Assembly (NCBI RefSeq): GCF_008365275.1 | Contig: NZ_CP043504.1 | Location: 124,001-188,000 of the forward strand | From: Protaetiibacter larvae | Lineage (GTDB): Bacteria > Actinomycetota > Actinomycetes > Actinomycetales > Microbacteriaceae | DNA length: 64,000 nt | Direction of reading: 5' to 3' | Part shown: positions 8,264-17,625 of the stretch, piece after piece | Layout: each line of letters opens with the position of its first letter | Position numbering within the stretch: position 1 is the first letter of the stretch | The notes under the pieces: generated by a model | Seen by the model: only the letters and a program-made list of their open reading frames with translations | What the model was told of the DNA's origin: nothing | The model's database searches: none | Made by a program: the position numbers and the translations under genes

Positions 8264-9313
8264 TCAGCCCTCCGGCGCGTGCGCTGCCTGCCGCGGGATC
8301 TCGAGCCAGAGCTCCACCTCGTCGTCCGGCTCGCCGCCGAGCATCGTCACCGACTCGTCGTCCACCGTCTTGAGGCCCACCACGGTCACCGCCACCTCGG
8401 AGCCCTCGGGCACGGTACGGGCGATCAGCCGGTCGGCGGTCGTCTCCCGCAGGGCGAGCGCGAGGCGCCCCAGCACCCGATCGAGGTCGGCATCCGCGAG
8501 CTCGTCGATCCCGCCCTCGTCGAGCAGCGTCACGACCGTCCCCCGGCGCCGGGCCAGCATGACCTGCTCGCGCACCACGTCGTTCAGCAGCTTCCGCCCG
8601 CGGATCTCATCGCGGATGCCCGCCTCCAGATGCAGGCACTCCGCCCGCTGCGACGCCGTCAACTCACCGTGCGAGGAGCGGATGGTGCGCAGCATCGGGA
8701 GCGCCATGACGCTCGTCTGCCCGAGCCGGAACTGCCGCTCGTTGAGGTGCGCCTCCTGCGCGGCCTGCCACTCGGTCGCCTCGCGCTCCGCCTGGGAGAA
8801 GCGGTCCGAGTCGCGCGACGCCTTCGCGAGGGTGTTCGTGATGATGTGGGCGACACCCACCCACGACGCCGAACCGATCACGCCGATCGAGCCGAGGGCG
8901 CCGGGGCCCGACCAGAACACCGTCTGCACCGCGAGGAAGGCGATCCCCGCCCACGCGAAGCCCGGCCGCAGCCGCACCGCGGTGATCGTCATGAGGGTGC
9001 CGATCGCCGCCACGTACCAGGTGGCGTAACCGTTGCCGCCCGGGCGGGCGGGGTCGAGCACGGTCGTGATGAGCGGAGGGAGCGCCACCGCGACCCCGAG
9101 CGCGAACGCCGCCATCCAGATCGGGAGCCGCGGCTCGCGGGTGGGCCACAGCAGGGTCGCCGTGACGAGCGCATAGAGCAGCATCGCCGCGATGACCGGG
9201 CCCGGCTCGCTCACGTAGTGGAACGGCAAGGAGTAGGCCGCGAGCAGCAGATGGTAGGCCGAGAACAGCGCCGCGAGGGCGACGATGAGCGCGCGGGGCA
9301 CCCCGATCTTCAC
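8264..9313 (-). CDS. Membrane protein with degenerate sensor-kinase-like C terminus
   Basis: The 349-residue protein has about five membrane segments up to residue 170, a predicted helical linker rich in Glu/Gln/Arg, and a cytoplasmic C-terminal region. The order resembles the sensor kinase encoded just upstream, but I see neither the phosphoacceptor HD motif nor the N, G1 and G2 boxes of the ATPase domain. Its GTG start overlaps the kinase stop (GTGA), so it is translationally coupled to the two-component pair. A role as a pseudokinase or accessory sensor is inference; it could equally be an unrelated membrane protein. Confidence 0.65.
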   Translation of the reverse strand: MKIGVPRALIVALAALFSAYHLLLAAYSLPFHYVSEPGPVIAAMLLYALVTATLLWPTREPRLPIWMAAFALGVAVALPPLITTVLDPARPGGNGYATWYVAAIGTLMTITAVRLRPGFAWAGIAFLAVQTVFWSGPGALGSIGVIGSASWVGVAHIITNTLAKASRDSDRFSQAEREATEWQAAQEAHLNERQFRLGQTSVMALPMLRTIRSSHGELTASQRAECLHLEAGIRDEIRGRKLLNDVVREQVMLARRRGTVVTLLDEGGIDELADADLDRVLGRLALALRETTADRLIARTVPEGSEVAVTVVGLKTVDDESVTMLGGEPDDEVELWLEIPRQAAHAPEG

Positions 9314-10551
9314 GACGTCGCCCCCTCCTCCTCCGGCGCAGGCCAGCGCAGCGCGACGAGGGTGCCGCGCCCGGGTGCCGTGTCGACGCGGGCGCTGCCG
9401 CCGACGCTCGCCACGCGCTCGAGGATCGACACGCGCACCCCGAGGCGCTCGGTCGGCACGCCATCCGGGTCGAAGCCGACACCGTGATCCCCGATCTCCA
9501 CGAGCACCCCGTCGGCGGTGGCCCGCACCTCGGCCCAGCGCACGGCGCCCTCGCCCGCGTGCTGCAGGCTGTTCACCATCGCCTGCACGGCGGCCGAGTA
9601 CACGGCCTCCGCCACCGCGACGGGCACCCGTCCGGCACCCGCGTCGTCGGCATCCACGGTGACCGGCTCGGAGAGCGCGGAGGCCGCATCGGCGATGCGG
9701 CTCCCGAGCACCGCGACCGAGACCTCGGCGTCCCCCGGCGGTGTCACCGAGACGGCGTTGCGCAGGTAGCCGATCGCGTTGCCCGCCATGCGCGCCGCGA
9801 GCTCCTTCGCCTCCGCCGTCTCCGCGCGGGCCGCCGACAGCAGCGTGGTGAGCACGCTGTCGTGCACGATGGCATCCACCTGCACGCGCTCCGCCTCCGT
9901 CGCGTGCTGGCGGACCGCGTGCCCGTACCGCTCGAGCGCCATCGCCTGCGCGCGGTCGACGGACAAGGCGGCGGTGCGCAGGATCGCCGTGATGACCGTG
10001 ATCGTGCCTCCGAGGATCACCGCGTACACCGAGTCGAGCGCGGCCTGCGTGAACGTCACCCCGCCGCCGGGCGGGGTGACCCGGATCGCGCCGTAGACGA
10101 GCGGCACGACGACGACGTAGAGGGTCGCCGACTTCACCCCGAGTCCGACGGTCGCCATCGCGGTCGCGATCGTGAGGGTGAAGTACAACCAGTAGCTCGA
10201 GGCCGGGGCGCGCGCCGGGTCGAGCACCGCGAACGGCCAGCTCACGAGCGCCACGAGATAGACGGTCGCGAACGTGACATGCGCGGTCCGGACGAAGCGC
10301 CGGGCCGCGGAGGCGAACACCGTGAGCGCGAGGCTCAGCACGAGCGCACCCACGACGATCGGCGACCACACGGGATGCATGTTGGGCAGCTGCTCGAGCA
10401 TCGTCGGCGTCGACTGCACCATGAAGGCGATCCCGAACCCCGCCGCCGTGCGCGCAATGGCGGTGTCCACGCGCACGAGGCTCAGCGGATTGCGCACCGG
10501 GCGCGGGCTGCGCGGAACGGGTGCCTGCGGCACCGCGAGAAGCTCAGCCAT
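9310..10551 (-). CDS. Sensor histidine kinase
   Basis: This 413-residue kinase has about six N-terminal membrane segments (residues 30-200), a HisKA_3-like region with IVHDSVLTTLL (phosphoacceptor His), and a GHKL ATPase domain with the N-box NSLQHAG, the G1 box IGDHGVGFDP and a C-terminal GRGTLV. It should phosphorylate the response regulator encoded immediately upstream. ATG 10551 overlaps the regulator stop by 8 bases. The input signal is unknown and there is no large extracellular loop, so it may sense a membrane or intramembrane cue. Confidence 0.88.
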   Translation of the reverse strand: MAELLAVPQAPVPRSPRPVRNPLSLVRVDTAIARTAAGFGIAFMVQSTPTMLEQLPNMHPVWSPIVVGALVLSLALTVFASAARRFVRTAHVTFATVYLVALVSWPFAVLDPARAPASSYWLYFTLTIATAMATVGLGVKSATLYVVVVPLVYGAIRVTPPGGGVTFTQAALDSVYAVILGGTITVITAILRTAALSVDRAQAMALERYGHAVRQHATEAERVQVDAIVHDSVLTTLLSAARAETAEAKELAARMAGNAIGYLRNAVSVTPPGDAEVSVAVLGSRIADAASALSEPVTVDADDAGAGRVPVAVAEAVYSAAVQAMVNSLQHAGEGAVRWAEVRATADGVLVEIGDHGVGFDPDGVPTERLGVRVSILERVASVGGSARVDTAPGRGTLVALRWPAPEEEGATS

Positions 10552-11239
10552 CGCTGTCGGGGTCGAGCCCCGGCAGGATGCCGTCCTCGACGGCGCGACG
10601 CAGCAGATCGACCTTCGTCGGAGCGGGCCGGCCGACCTCGACGTACTTCGCGCGGATCCGATCGAGGTATTCGCGTGCCGTCGAGTAGCCGATGCCCAAC
10701 TGCTCGGCGGCGAGCTTGAGCGGGAGCCCGGAGGCGTACAGGTGCAGGATCTCGCGCTCGCGACGCCCGAGCTCCGCCTTCGCGAAGTCGCGGTCCGCGT
10801 CGATCGCGGTCGCCCACTCGAGGTTGTTGAGCACCTCGCCGCGCGCCACCGTCGCCGCCGCAGCCACCACGGTGCGCATCGACGCCGACTTCGGGATGAC
10901 GCCCGCGGCACCCGCGGCGAGCGCCTCCCGCACGAGGTCCACCCGGTCGGCGATCGAGTGCACGAGCACGGGTGCGCCGATCGCCTGCACGCTCTTCACG
11001 TTGTGGGTGACGCTCAGCCCGTCGCCGAGCGACAGGTCCAGCACGACGACGTCGACCTCGCGCCCTGCGAGCCCCGCGATGAGTTCGGCGACATTGGGGG
11101 ACGCGATCATGAAATCGTGCCCGGCCTCGACGAACGCCGCCTTCAACCCCACGCGCACCGACTCATGGTCGTCGACGACGGCGACCCGGGCGGGGCGCGT
11201 CGTGATCGCGGGCTCCGGGCGGTCGATCACCGTGCTCAT
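10544..11239 (-). CDS. Response regulator with LuxR-like DNA-binding domain
   Basis: The 231-residue regulator has a receiver domain with VAVVDDHESV, the phosphoacceptor in VVLDLSLGDG, and IPKSAS near the end. A C-terminal helix-turn-helix follows, with RREREILHLYASGLPLKLAAEQLG. The last helix and tail (STAREYLDRIRAKYVEVGRPAPTKV) depart from the usual TVKxHLxxIxxKLG pattern. ATG 11239 is chosen because GGGAG lies seven bases upstream; a longer start at 11266 has no ribosome-binding site. It heads the three-gene signalling operon. Confidence 0.9.
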   Translation of the reverse strand: MSTVIDRPEPAITTRPARVAVVDDHESVRVGLKAAFVEAGHDFMIASPNVAELIAGLAGREVDVVVLDLSLGDGLSVTHNVKSVQAIGAPVLVHSIADRVDLVREALAAGAAGVIPKSASMRTVVAAAATVARGEVLNNLEWATAIDADRDFAKAELGRREREILHLYASGLPLKLAAEQLGIGYSTAREYLDRIRAKYVEVGRPAPTKVDLLRRAVEDGILPGLDPDSDG

Positions 11240-11309
11240 CACTGACTCCCGATCGTCGACGGCCATCTGCCGTGGCTCATGGTACCGCGCGGGTGCGGTC
11301 GCGGAACCG

Positions 11310-12530
11310 TCAGGCGCGGACGAAGCTGCCGACCGCCTCCACGTGGTGGGTGCTCGGGAACAGGTCGAAAGCCCGCAGTCCGCTGAGCGAGTAGCCGAGA
11401 CCCGCGAGGATGCCCGCGTCGCGCGCGAACGCCACCGGATCGCATGCCACGTACACGAACTGTGCGGGGGTCACCGCGGCCAGGGCCTCGAGCACCTCGC
11501 GGCCGGCGCCCGAACGCGGCGGGTCGAGTACGACGGTCGCCGCGGCGAGGCGCGCCCGCTCGCTCGCCGACGCGTCGGCGAGGCCGCGCACCCAGTGCTC
11601 GACGCGCGCCGTGACGGCCTGCGCGCCCAGCCAGTCGGCGAGGTTCTCGTGCGCGTGCTCGGTGGCCCGCTCATCGGACTCGACGGAGGTGATGCGCACC
11701 CCCGCGCCGAAACGGTCGCCGACCGCCGCCGCGAGCAGGCCGACGCCGCCGTAGAGGTCGAGATTCGCCGCCTTCGGATCGAAGAGGGCGCCGTCGATCG
11801 CGTCCTGCACGGCACGCGTGAGGGTGAGCGGCGCCGCGACATGCACCTGCCAGAAGCCGGCATCGTCGACACGGAACTCGCGATCACCGACCTGCTCGCG
11901 GATGACGCTGCGCGCCTGCTTCCCGACGATGAGGCGCGCGCCGCCGACGCTCGGGGCGAGCACGTCGACCGTGCCGCCCGCGTGCTCGGGCATCCGCTGG
12001 CCGATCGGCGCGGCCGCACGCAGCTCGGGCGTGCCGAGCGGAAGGTCCGTCACCGGGATCACCCGGTGCGAGCGGGCGGCGAACGGGCCGACCGTGCCGC
12101 CGGTGGCGACATGCAGACGCTCGCGGGTGCGCCATCCGCCGCCGTCCGCGGGACCGTCGACCGCCTCGACCTCGACGACGCGCGCGATGTTCGCCATGCG
12201 CTCGAGGGCGTCGGCGAGCACGAGCGCCTTCAGGGCGCGCTGGTGCGCCGGGACGATGTGCCCGAAGTCGGCGCCGCCCGGTCGATCGGCGGGATCGCGC
12301 GAGACATCCGCCTCCGCCCACAGGTGCCCTCGCCGGTGGGGGCTCGCCTCGAGCACCTCGACCGTGTCGGCCCACCAGAAGCGCGGCTTGCGGTCGTCCG
12401 TGATGCGCGCCCGCACGCGCTCGCCCGGAATGGCGTCGGCCACGAAGACCACCCGCCCGTCCAACCGCGCGACGCCGTAACCGCCGTGGGCGATGTTGGT
12501 AGCCTCGACCTCGACCTCGCGGCCGTGCAT
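11310..12530 (-). CDS. TRAM-domain class I RNA (uracil-5-) methyltransferase-like protein
   Basis: The 406-residue protein starts with a TRAM domain (NIAHGGYGVARLDGRVVFV) and ends with a TrmA/RlmD-type methyltransferase domain with LDLYGGVGLLAAAV and VVLDPPRSGAG. The catalytic motif reads VYVACDPVAFARD where family members usually have SCNP. The cysteine cluster that binds an Fe-S centre in RlmD is absent; only one cysteine is left. It probably methylates uracil in rRNA or tRNA. ATG 12530 is preferred since GGGAGG lies nine bases upstream; 12539 and 12551 are alternatives. It is divergent from the Maf gene. Confidence 0.85.
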   Translation of the reverse strand: MHGREVEVEATNIAHGGYGVARLDGRVVFVADAIPGERVRARITDDRKPRFWWADTVEVLEASPHRRGHLWAEADVSRDPADRPGGADFGHIVPAHQRALKALVLADALERMANIARVVEVEAVDGPADGGGWRTRERLHVATGGTVGPFAARSHRVIPVTDLPLGTPELRAAAPIGQRMPEHAGGTVDVLAPSVGGARLIVGKQARSVIREQVGDREFRVDDAGFWQVHVAAPLTLTRAVQDAIDGALFDPKAANLDLYGGVGLLAAAVGDRFGAGVRITSVESDERATEHAHENLADWLGAQAVTARVEHWVRGLADASASERARLAAATVVLDPPRSGAGREVLEALAAVTPAQFVYVACDPVAFARDAGILAGLGYSLSGLRAFDLFPSTHHVEAVGSFVRA

Positions 12531-12602
12531 GTCACCCATCCTCCCGAGCATAGGCGCCACACCGGGACGGATGGCCGGAGCCGCGAACGGGAGGGATCGC
12601 AC

Positions 12603-13235
12603 GTGCGGCTGTACCTGGCATCCACCTCGCCCGCACGCCTCGCGACGCTACGCGCCGTGGGCATCGAGCCGGTCCCGGTGCCGTCGCACGTCGACGAGGA
12701 CGCCGTGGCGGCCGCCGCCGGTCCCCTCGCCCCCGCCGCATACGTGACGTTGCTCGCGCGCGCCAAGGCCGAGGCGGTCGCCGAACGGCTGGCCGACGAG
12801 GGCGACCTCGACGGGCTCGTGCTCGGCGGAGACTCCGCGTTCGAGCTCGACGGTCGCGTCTACGGCAAGCCCCACCTGCCGGAGGTGGCGCGCGAACGCT
12901 GGCGCGCGCAACGCGGACGGTCCGGGGTGCTGCACTCGGGGCACTGGCTCATCGACGCCCGCGGCGGCCAGGTGGGTCGTGCCGTCGGCGGCGCGACCGC
13001 GGCGACCGTGCACTTCGCCGACGACATCGACGACGACGAGATCGACGCCTACATCGCCACCGGGGAGCCGCTCGAGGTGGCCGGAGCATTCACCATCGAC
13101 AGCAGGGGCGCCGGTTTCATCGACCGCATCGAGGGGGACCCGCACACCGTGGTGGGCCTCAGCGTGCCCTACCTGCGCACCCTCGTGCGGCAGCTCGGGC
13201 ACGACTGGACCGGGCTCTGGAACCGAGCCGACTGA
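12603..13235 (+). CDS. maf: Maf-like nucleotide pyrophosphatase
   Basis: The 210-residue protein has the Maf motifs LASTSPARL at the very start, GGDSAFELDGRVYGKP in the middle, and EVAGAFTIDSRGAGFID near the end. Maf proteins hydrolyse non-canonical or canonical NTPs and can arrest septation. The GTG start is placed by GGGAGG eight bases upstream and by the motif at residue 4. It is 94 bp upstream of the carboxylase alpha subunit in the same direction, an arrangement I recall as common in actinobacteria. Confidence 0.92.
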   Translation: MRLYLASTSPARLATLRAVGIEPVPVPSHVDEDAVAAAAGPLAPAAYVTLLARAKAEAVAERLADEGDLDGLVLGGDSAFELDGRVYGKPHLPEVARERWRAQRGRSGVLHSGHWLIDARGGQVGRAVGGATAATVHFADDIDDDEIDAYIATGEPLEVAGAFTIDSRGAGFIDRIEGDPHTVVGLSVPYLRTLVRQLGHDWTGLWNRAD

Positions 13236-13329
13236 GCGCGCCGTTGTCGGTCCGACGCAACGACGCGCGGCGGGTTTGTGCACGGTCGACAACGGCGGCT
13301 CGATACCCGGCCCATAGGCTGGGGGAACT

Positions 13330-15087
13330 ATGGCTCGCATCACGAAGGTCCTGATCGCCAATCGTGGGGAGATCGCGGTGCGTGTCATCCGCGCCGCCCG
13401 CGACGCGGGGATCGCATCCGTCGCCGTCTACGCCGACCAGGACCGCGGGGCTCGCCACGTCGTGCTGGCCGACGAGGCCTTCGCCCTCGACGGCACGACG
13501 AGCGCCACCACCTACCTCGTGATCGACAAGCTGCTCGCGATCGCCCGCCGCTCCGGCGCCGACGCGGTGCACCCGGGCTACGGCTTCCTCGCCGAGAACG
13601 CCGACTTCGCGCGCGCGGTCATCGGCGCGGGACTCATCTGGATCGGCCCCTCGCCCGAGGCGATCGAGCGCCTCGGCGACAAGGTGTCCGCCCGCCACGT
13701 GGCGGAGAAGGTCGGCGCGCCGCTCGCCCCCGGCACCCTCAACCCCGTCGCCGACGCCGACGAGGTGCTCGCCTTCGTCGACCAGGTCGGCCTGCCGGTC
13801 GCCATCAAGGCGGCCTTCGGCGGCGGCGGTCGCGGCCTCAAGGTGGCGCGCACCCGCGAGGAGGTGCCCGAGCTGTTCGAGTCGGCCACCCGCGAGGCCG
13901 TCGCCGCCTTCGGGCGCGGCGAATGCTTCGTCGAGAAGTACCTCGACAAGCCGCGCCACGTCGAGACCCAGTGCCTCGCGGACGCCGAGGGGAACGTCGT
14001 CGTCGTCTCCACGCGCGACTGCTCGCTGCAGCGCCGCCACCAGAAGCTCGTCGAGGAGGCGCCCGCGCCGTTCCTCAGCGCGGAGCAGCGCGAACTGCTC
14101 TACAGCTCCTCGAAGGCGATCCTCAAGGAGGTCGGCTACGTCGGCGCGGGCACCTGCGAGTTCCTCATCGGACTCGACGGCACGGTGTCGTTCCTCGAGG
14201 TCAACACCCGCCTCCAGGTGGAGCACCCGGTCTCCGAGGAGGTCACCGGCCTCGACCTCGTGCGCGAGCAGTTCCGGATCGCCGAAGGCGGCATCCTGGA
14301 CTACCCGGACCCCGAGACGCACGGCCACTCGATCGAGTTCCGCATCAACGGCGAGGACCCCGGCCGAGGCTTCCTGCCGACCCCCGGCCCCGTGCAGGCC
14401 ATCCGCTTCCCCGGCGGCCCCGGCGTGCGCATCGACTCGGGCGTCACGACGGGCGACGTCGTCTCCGGTGCCTTCGACTCGCTGCTCGCCAAGCTCATCG
14501 TGACCGGGGCGACCCGCGAGGACGCCATCGAGCGCGCCCGACGCGCCCTCGACGAGTTCGAGGTGGCCGGACTTCCGACCGTCATCCCCTTCCACCGCGC
14601 GATCGTCCGGGACCCCGCATTCACCGCCCCGGACGGGCACTTCGGTGTGTACACCCGCTGGATCGAGACCGAGTTCGCGGGCGAGCTCGAGCCGTGGGGC
14701 GGCGTGCTCGCCGAGCCGGCGCCCGCCGAGAAGCGTCACGCGGTCGTCGTCGAGGTGGAGGGCAAGCGGGTCGCGGTCTCGCTGCCGACCACGCTGCTGC
14801 CGTCCGCGTCCGTCTCCGCCCCCCCGCCTCCGCGGCGCCGCGGAGGCGCGCGTTCGGTGGTCACGGCCACGGGTGATGCCGTGAAGGCGCCCATGCAGGC
14901 CACGATCGTGAAGATCGCCGTGGCGGAGGGCGACAAGGTCGTCAAGGGCGACCTCGTGGTGGTGCTCGAGGCCATGAAGATGGAGCAGCCGCTCACCGCC
15001 CACAAGGACGGCACGGTCGGCCCGATCGATGCCGCCGTCGGCACCACGGTCTCCGCGGGCCACCTGCTGCTGACGATCGCCGAGTGA
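13330..15087 (+). CDS. Acyl-CoA carboxylase alpha subunit (biotin carboxylase plus BCCP)
   Basis: The 585-residue protein begins with a biotin carboxylase domain ([34 protein letters not shown], the ATP-binding [11 protein letters not shown], and [20 protein letters not shown]). After a variable linker it ends in a biotin carrier domain with [11 protein letters not shown], whose lysine near residue 550 is the biotinylation site. It carboxylates biotin with ATP and bicarbonate, then hands the group to AccD (6.1-7.7 kb). BirA at 4.4 kb should biotinylate it. The next gene starts within its stop codon (GTGA). Confidence 0.97.
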   Translation: MARITKVLIANRGEIAVRVIRAARDAGIASVAVYADQDRGARHVVLADEAFALDGTTSATTYLVIDKLLAIARRSGADAVHPGYGFLAENADFARAVIGAGLIWIGPSPEAIERLGDKVSARHVAEKVGAPLAPGTLNPVADADEVLAFVDQVGLPVAIKAAFGGGGRGLKVARTREEVPELFESATREAVAAFGRGECFVEKYLDKPRHVETQCLADAEGNVVVVSTRDCSLQRRHQKLVEEAPAPFLSAEQRELLYSSSKAILKEVGYVGAGTCEFLIGLDGTVSFLEVNTRLQVEHPVSEEVTGLDLVREQFRIAEGGILDYPDPETHGHSIEFRINGEDPGRGFLPTPGPVQAIRFPGGPGVRIDSGVTTGDVVSGAFDSLLAKLIVTGATREDAIERARRALDEFEVAGLPTVIPFHRAIVRDPAFTAPDGHFGVYTRWIETEFAGELEPWGGVLAEPAPAEKRHAVVVEVEGKRVAVSLPTTLLPSASVSAPPPPRRRGGARSVVTATGDAVKAPMQATIVKIAVAEGDKVVKGDLVVVLEAMKMEQPLTAHKDGTVGPIDAAVGTTVSAGHLLLTIAE

Positions 15088-16082
15088 ACGCGTCGATCAC
15101 TCCCCAGGTCAGTGTCGTCATCCCCCTGTATCAGGGCGAGCAGCACATCCGTGGAGCACTCGAGTCCGTGGCGGCTCAGGATCTCGCGCCGTGGGAGGTG
15201 ATCGTCGTCGACGACGGCTCTCGCGACAACGGGCCCGCCATTGCGCGATCCGTTGTCGCGCCCTTCCCGATCACGGTCGTCCCGAGAACCAACGGCGGCC
15301 AGGGCGCCGCCCGGAACACGGGGTTCGAGAGGGCGAGCGGCGACTTCGTGGCGCTGCTCGACCAGGACGACCGTTGGTATCCCGACCATCTGCGACGGCT
15401 GCTCGCGGCGCTCGAACCCGCTGACGACGCGGTCGCGTGGGTCTTGAGCGACTTCGACGAGGTCGACGCCGAAGGCCGGGTCCGGCAGCCCGCGGTCGTC
15501 GCGTCCCGCGGCGAGGTGTTCCCCAAGGATCTCGACGCCGCGATCTCCCAAAGCGTCTTCGCTCTGCCTTCCAGCAGCCTCTTCCGTCGCGATGCGATCC
15601 TGGCTGTCGGCGGTTTCGACGAGCGGCTGCGCGGGTACGAAGACGATGATCTCTTCGTCCGGCTCCTGATGGCGGGGAAACGACACCGATACCTGCCCGT
15701 GGCGACCACGGCGTACCACGTTCACGGCGAGAACACCTCGACGTCGACCGTATTCCTCACCAGCCGCGAGATCTACGCACGCAAGCTCTTCGCGGGATTC
15801 GCCGACGACCCCCGCCGCGCCGAGGCCGTTCGCCGGCGTTTTCGCGCGACGTCGTATCACGACTACTTCACCGCCTTGGCACAGGGCAGGCGAACCCGAG
15901 CTCGAGAGGTGGCCGCGTCGCTGCGCGCGATCGAACGCGGAAGACGTGTCCCGATGGGCGACCGATTCCTTCGCGCGCTCTTGCGCTCGACGCGGCTCAC
16001 GACCCTCGTCCTCAGGATGTCGCGACGGCTCCCCCGGTGGCTCTCCCCGCATTGGCCGAGTGGATTCGCGCTGCACACCTAA
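15084..16082 (+). CDS. Glycosyltransferase family 2
   Basis: The 332-residue GT2 protein has [14 protein letters not shown], the nucleotide-binding [21 protein letters not shown], and the acidic [13 protein letters not shown], which supplies the metal-binding DxD. A C-terminal [20 protein letters not shown] region is typical of the acceptor half. It has no membrane segment and probably acts at the membrane face on polysaccharide or a glycolipid. The GTG start overlaps the alpha-subunit stop. By eye its codon use is less GC-extreme than that of the flanking carboxylase genes, hinting at separate origin. Confidence 0.87.
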   Translation: MNASITPQVSVVIPLYQGEQHIRGALESVAAQDLAPWEVIVVDDGSRDNGPAIARSVVAPFPITVVPRTNGGQGAARNTGFERASGDFVALLDQDDRWYPDHLRRLLAALEPADDAVAWVLSDFDEVDAEGRVRQPAVVASRGEVFPKDLDAAISQSVFALPSSSLFRRDAILAVGGFDERLRGYEDDDLFVRLLMAGKRHRYLPVATTAYHVHGENTSTSTVFLTSREIYARKLFAGFADDPRRAEAVRRRFRATSYHDYFTALAQGRRTRAREVAASLRAIERGRRVPMGDRFLRALLRSTRLTTLVLRMSRRLPRWLSPHWPSGFALHT

Positions 16083-16091
16083 GATGATCTG

Positions 16092-16583
16092 GTGACCTCA
16101 TCCGCACCACTTCCCGAGCCGGTCTTCGAGGACCTGGCATTTCCGGGCACGAAGCTCGTCAAGCACCGCGTCGTCGCCTACAACAACTCGATCCTCGTCG
16201 AAGCGCTTCGCGAAGGATGGTCGGGACTCTATGCGGACTCCATCGAGCACCTCTACTGGATCGTCACCCACCGGGGGGTCCTCCGGGACTGGGGACAGCA
16301 CGAGTACACGACCGACCGGTACTCCGTCGTCTACGGCGACATCGAGGTCGCCCTCGCCGACGGTCGCGAGGACAGCCCCACCCATGGCCAGGTCATCGTC
16401 GTTCCCCTGAGCGCGGAACGAGGCGAAGGGCTTCTCATCCCACCGGGCGTGTGGCACACCTTCCGCACGACGACCGACACGGCGGTCCTCCTCAATGCGA
16501 AATCCCCGTCCTACAACCCGGACAACGTCGACAAGGTGAAGAAGCCGATCAACAACTCCTTCGGCTTCACCTGGAGCGACTGA
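16092..16583 (+). CDS. Cupin-fold protein related to dTDP-sugar epimerase/isomerase (RmlC-like)
   Basis: The 163-residue protein is a single cupin domain. Visible features are the FPGTKLVKH start, HEYTTDRYSVVYGDIEVAL strand region, and LLIPPGVWHTFRT, matching the closing cupin motif. RmlC/WxcM-type sugar epimerases and isomerases share it. The context between two glycosyltransferases supports a nucleotide-sugar or surface-glycan role. The canonical RmlC catalytic His-Asp pair is not obvious to me, so the reaction is left open. It starts at GTG 9 bp after the glycosyltransferase, probably in the same transcript. Confidence 0.7.
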   Translation: MTSSAPLPEPVFEDLAFPGTKLVKHRVVAYNNSILVEALREGWSGLYADSIEHLYWIVTHRGVLRDWGQHEYTTDRYSVVYGDIEVALADGREDSPTHGQVIVVPLSAERGEGLLIPPGVWHTFRTTTDTAVLLNAKSPSYNPDNVDKVKKPINNSFGFTWSD

Positions 16584-16587
16584 GCAA

Positions 16588-17625
16588 TCAGCTGAGTCCG
16601 CGCCGCTCGCGAAGGATGCTGTTCGTGCCCCCGCGCGGCACCCCGGCCAGCAGCGCCGCGTACTCCCAGGGGGCGAGACCCAGGCGCGTCACGATCGCAG
16701 CGGTCCGCCGGAAGATGCCGTAGCTGTGCGCACGCATCCATCGACGAATCGGCGTCCACTGGCGGTCCGCGATCGAGATCACCCGACTCGGGTGGAAATC
16801 TCCCGGCGGAGGGTCGGATTCGCCCAGCGCTTCGAGCACGTCTCGGTCGCCTGAGGCGACGACATCCTGAAGCAGTCGCTGTTCGTCGTCACGTCGCGAC
16901 AGGTAGGCGCTCCCTCCGACGATCGACGGAATGATGACGAGCGAGCGGAGAGGCGCGATGCGGATCGTCGCGCCGGCACTCCAGGCTCGATACAGGTACT
17001 CCTGCGACGAGACGTATCTGAGCCGCGCGGCGGGCTTCCAGTCCCTCAGGCGACGCGCCAGTCTCGCATCCATCAGCCAGCTCGACGCCTGGTAGGCCAC
17101 TCCGCCGCACAGCACGAATTCCTCACCGAGGTCGGGAAGCTCGACACGCCCCTCCCAAGCGCCCTCTGAGCGTCGCAGCTCGCGGACCCGGAACATGCGG
17201 GCGATGACGACATCCGCCCCACTCGACACACTCTCATCGACGAGTTGGGCCAGATGATCGGGAAACCAGAGATCGTCGTGGTTCAACCAGGCGATTCGTC
17301 GGCCACGGGCCAATCGGATGCCCACCGAATTCGGTCCCGATTGATCCCCCATGTTCACCGGGAGATTCACGAAGCGGATGCGCGGGTCGCGAAAGGAAGC
17401 GACCACCTCTTCGGTGTCGTCCGTACAGGCGTCGCCGACGACGAGCAGCTCCCAGTCGTCGACGGTCTGAGCCCGCACACTCTCGATCGCGTGGACGAGC
17501 ACGTTCGATCGGTTGTACGTCGCCATGATGATCGAGATTGCCGGCACCGGGGTCGAGGGCGCGGCGAACCCACCGAGCTCAGGGAGCTGCCGGGTGTGAC
17601 GCAGTCGCGCGAGCGATCGTCGCAT
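16588..17625 (-). CDS. Glycosyltransferase family 2
   Basis: This 345-residue GT2 protein has ISIIMATYNRSNVLVHAIESV, VVGDACTDDT in the donor-binding region, and LNHDDLWFPDHL with the DxD-like acidic pair. A basic N-terminal stretch of about 28 residues precedes the fold. It converges with the cupin gene, leaving only a 4 bp gap. Its start shares one base with the LpdA stop (TGATG), so it is translated from the LpdA transcript although the functions look unrelated. The donor and acceptor are unknown. Confidence 0.86.
   Translation of the reverse strand: MRRSLARLRHTRQLPELGGFAAPSTPVPAISIIMATYNRSNVLVHAIESVRAQTVDDWELLVVGDACTDDTEEVVASFRDPRIRFVNLPVNMGDQSGPNSVGIRLARGRRIAWLNHDDLWFPDHLAQLVDESVSSGADVVIARMFRVRELRRSEGAWEGRVELPDLGEEFVLCGGVAYQASSWLMDARLARRLRDWKPAARLRYVSSQEYLYRAWSAGATIRIAPLRSLVIIPSIVGGSAYLSRRDDEQRLLQDVVASGDRDVLEALGESDPPPGDFHPSRVISIADRQWTPIRRWMRAHSYGIFRRTAAIVTRLGLAPWEYAALLAGVPRGGTNSILRERRGLS

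Noticed and set aside
10692-12600. Long plus-strand open frame running into the Maf gene
   Set aside because: Only the part from 12603 matches a protein family and has a ribosome-binding site. The rest lies opposite the response regulator and methyltransferase.
13159-15063. 634-codon open frame opposite the carboxylase alpha subunit
   Set aside because: Composition is typical of antisense shadow translation and it has no recognisable motif; the opposing frame is a complete biotin carboxylase.
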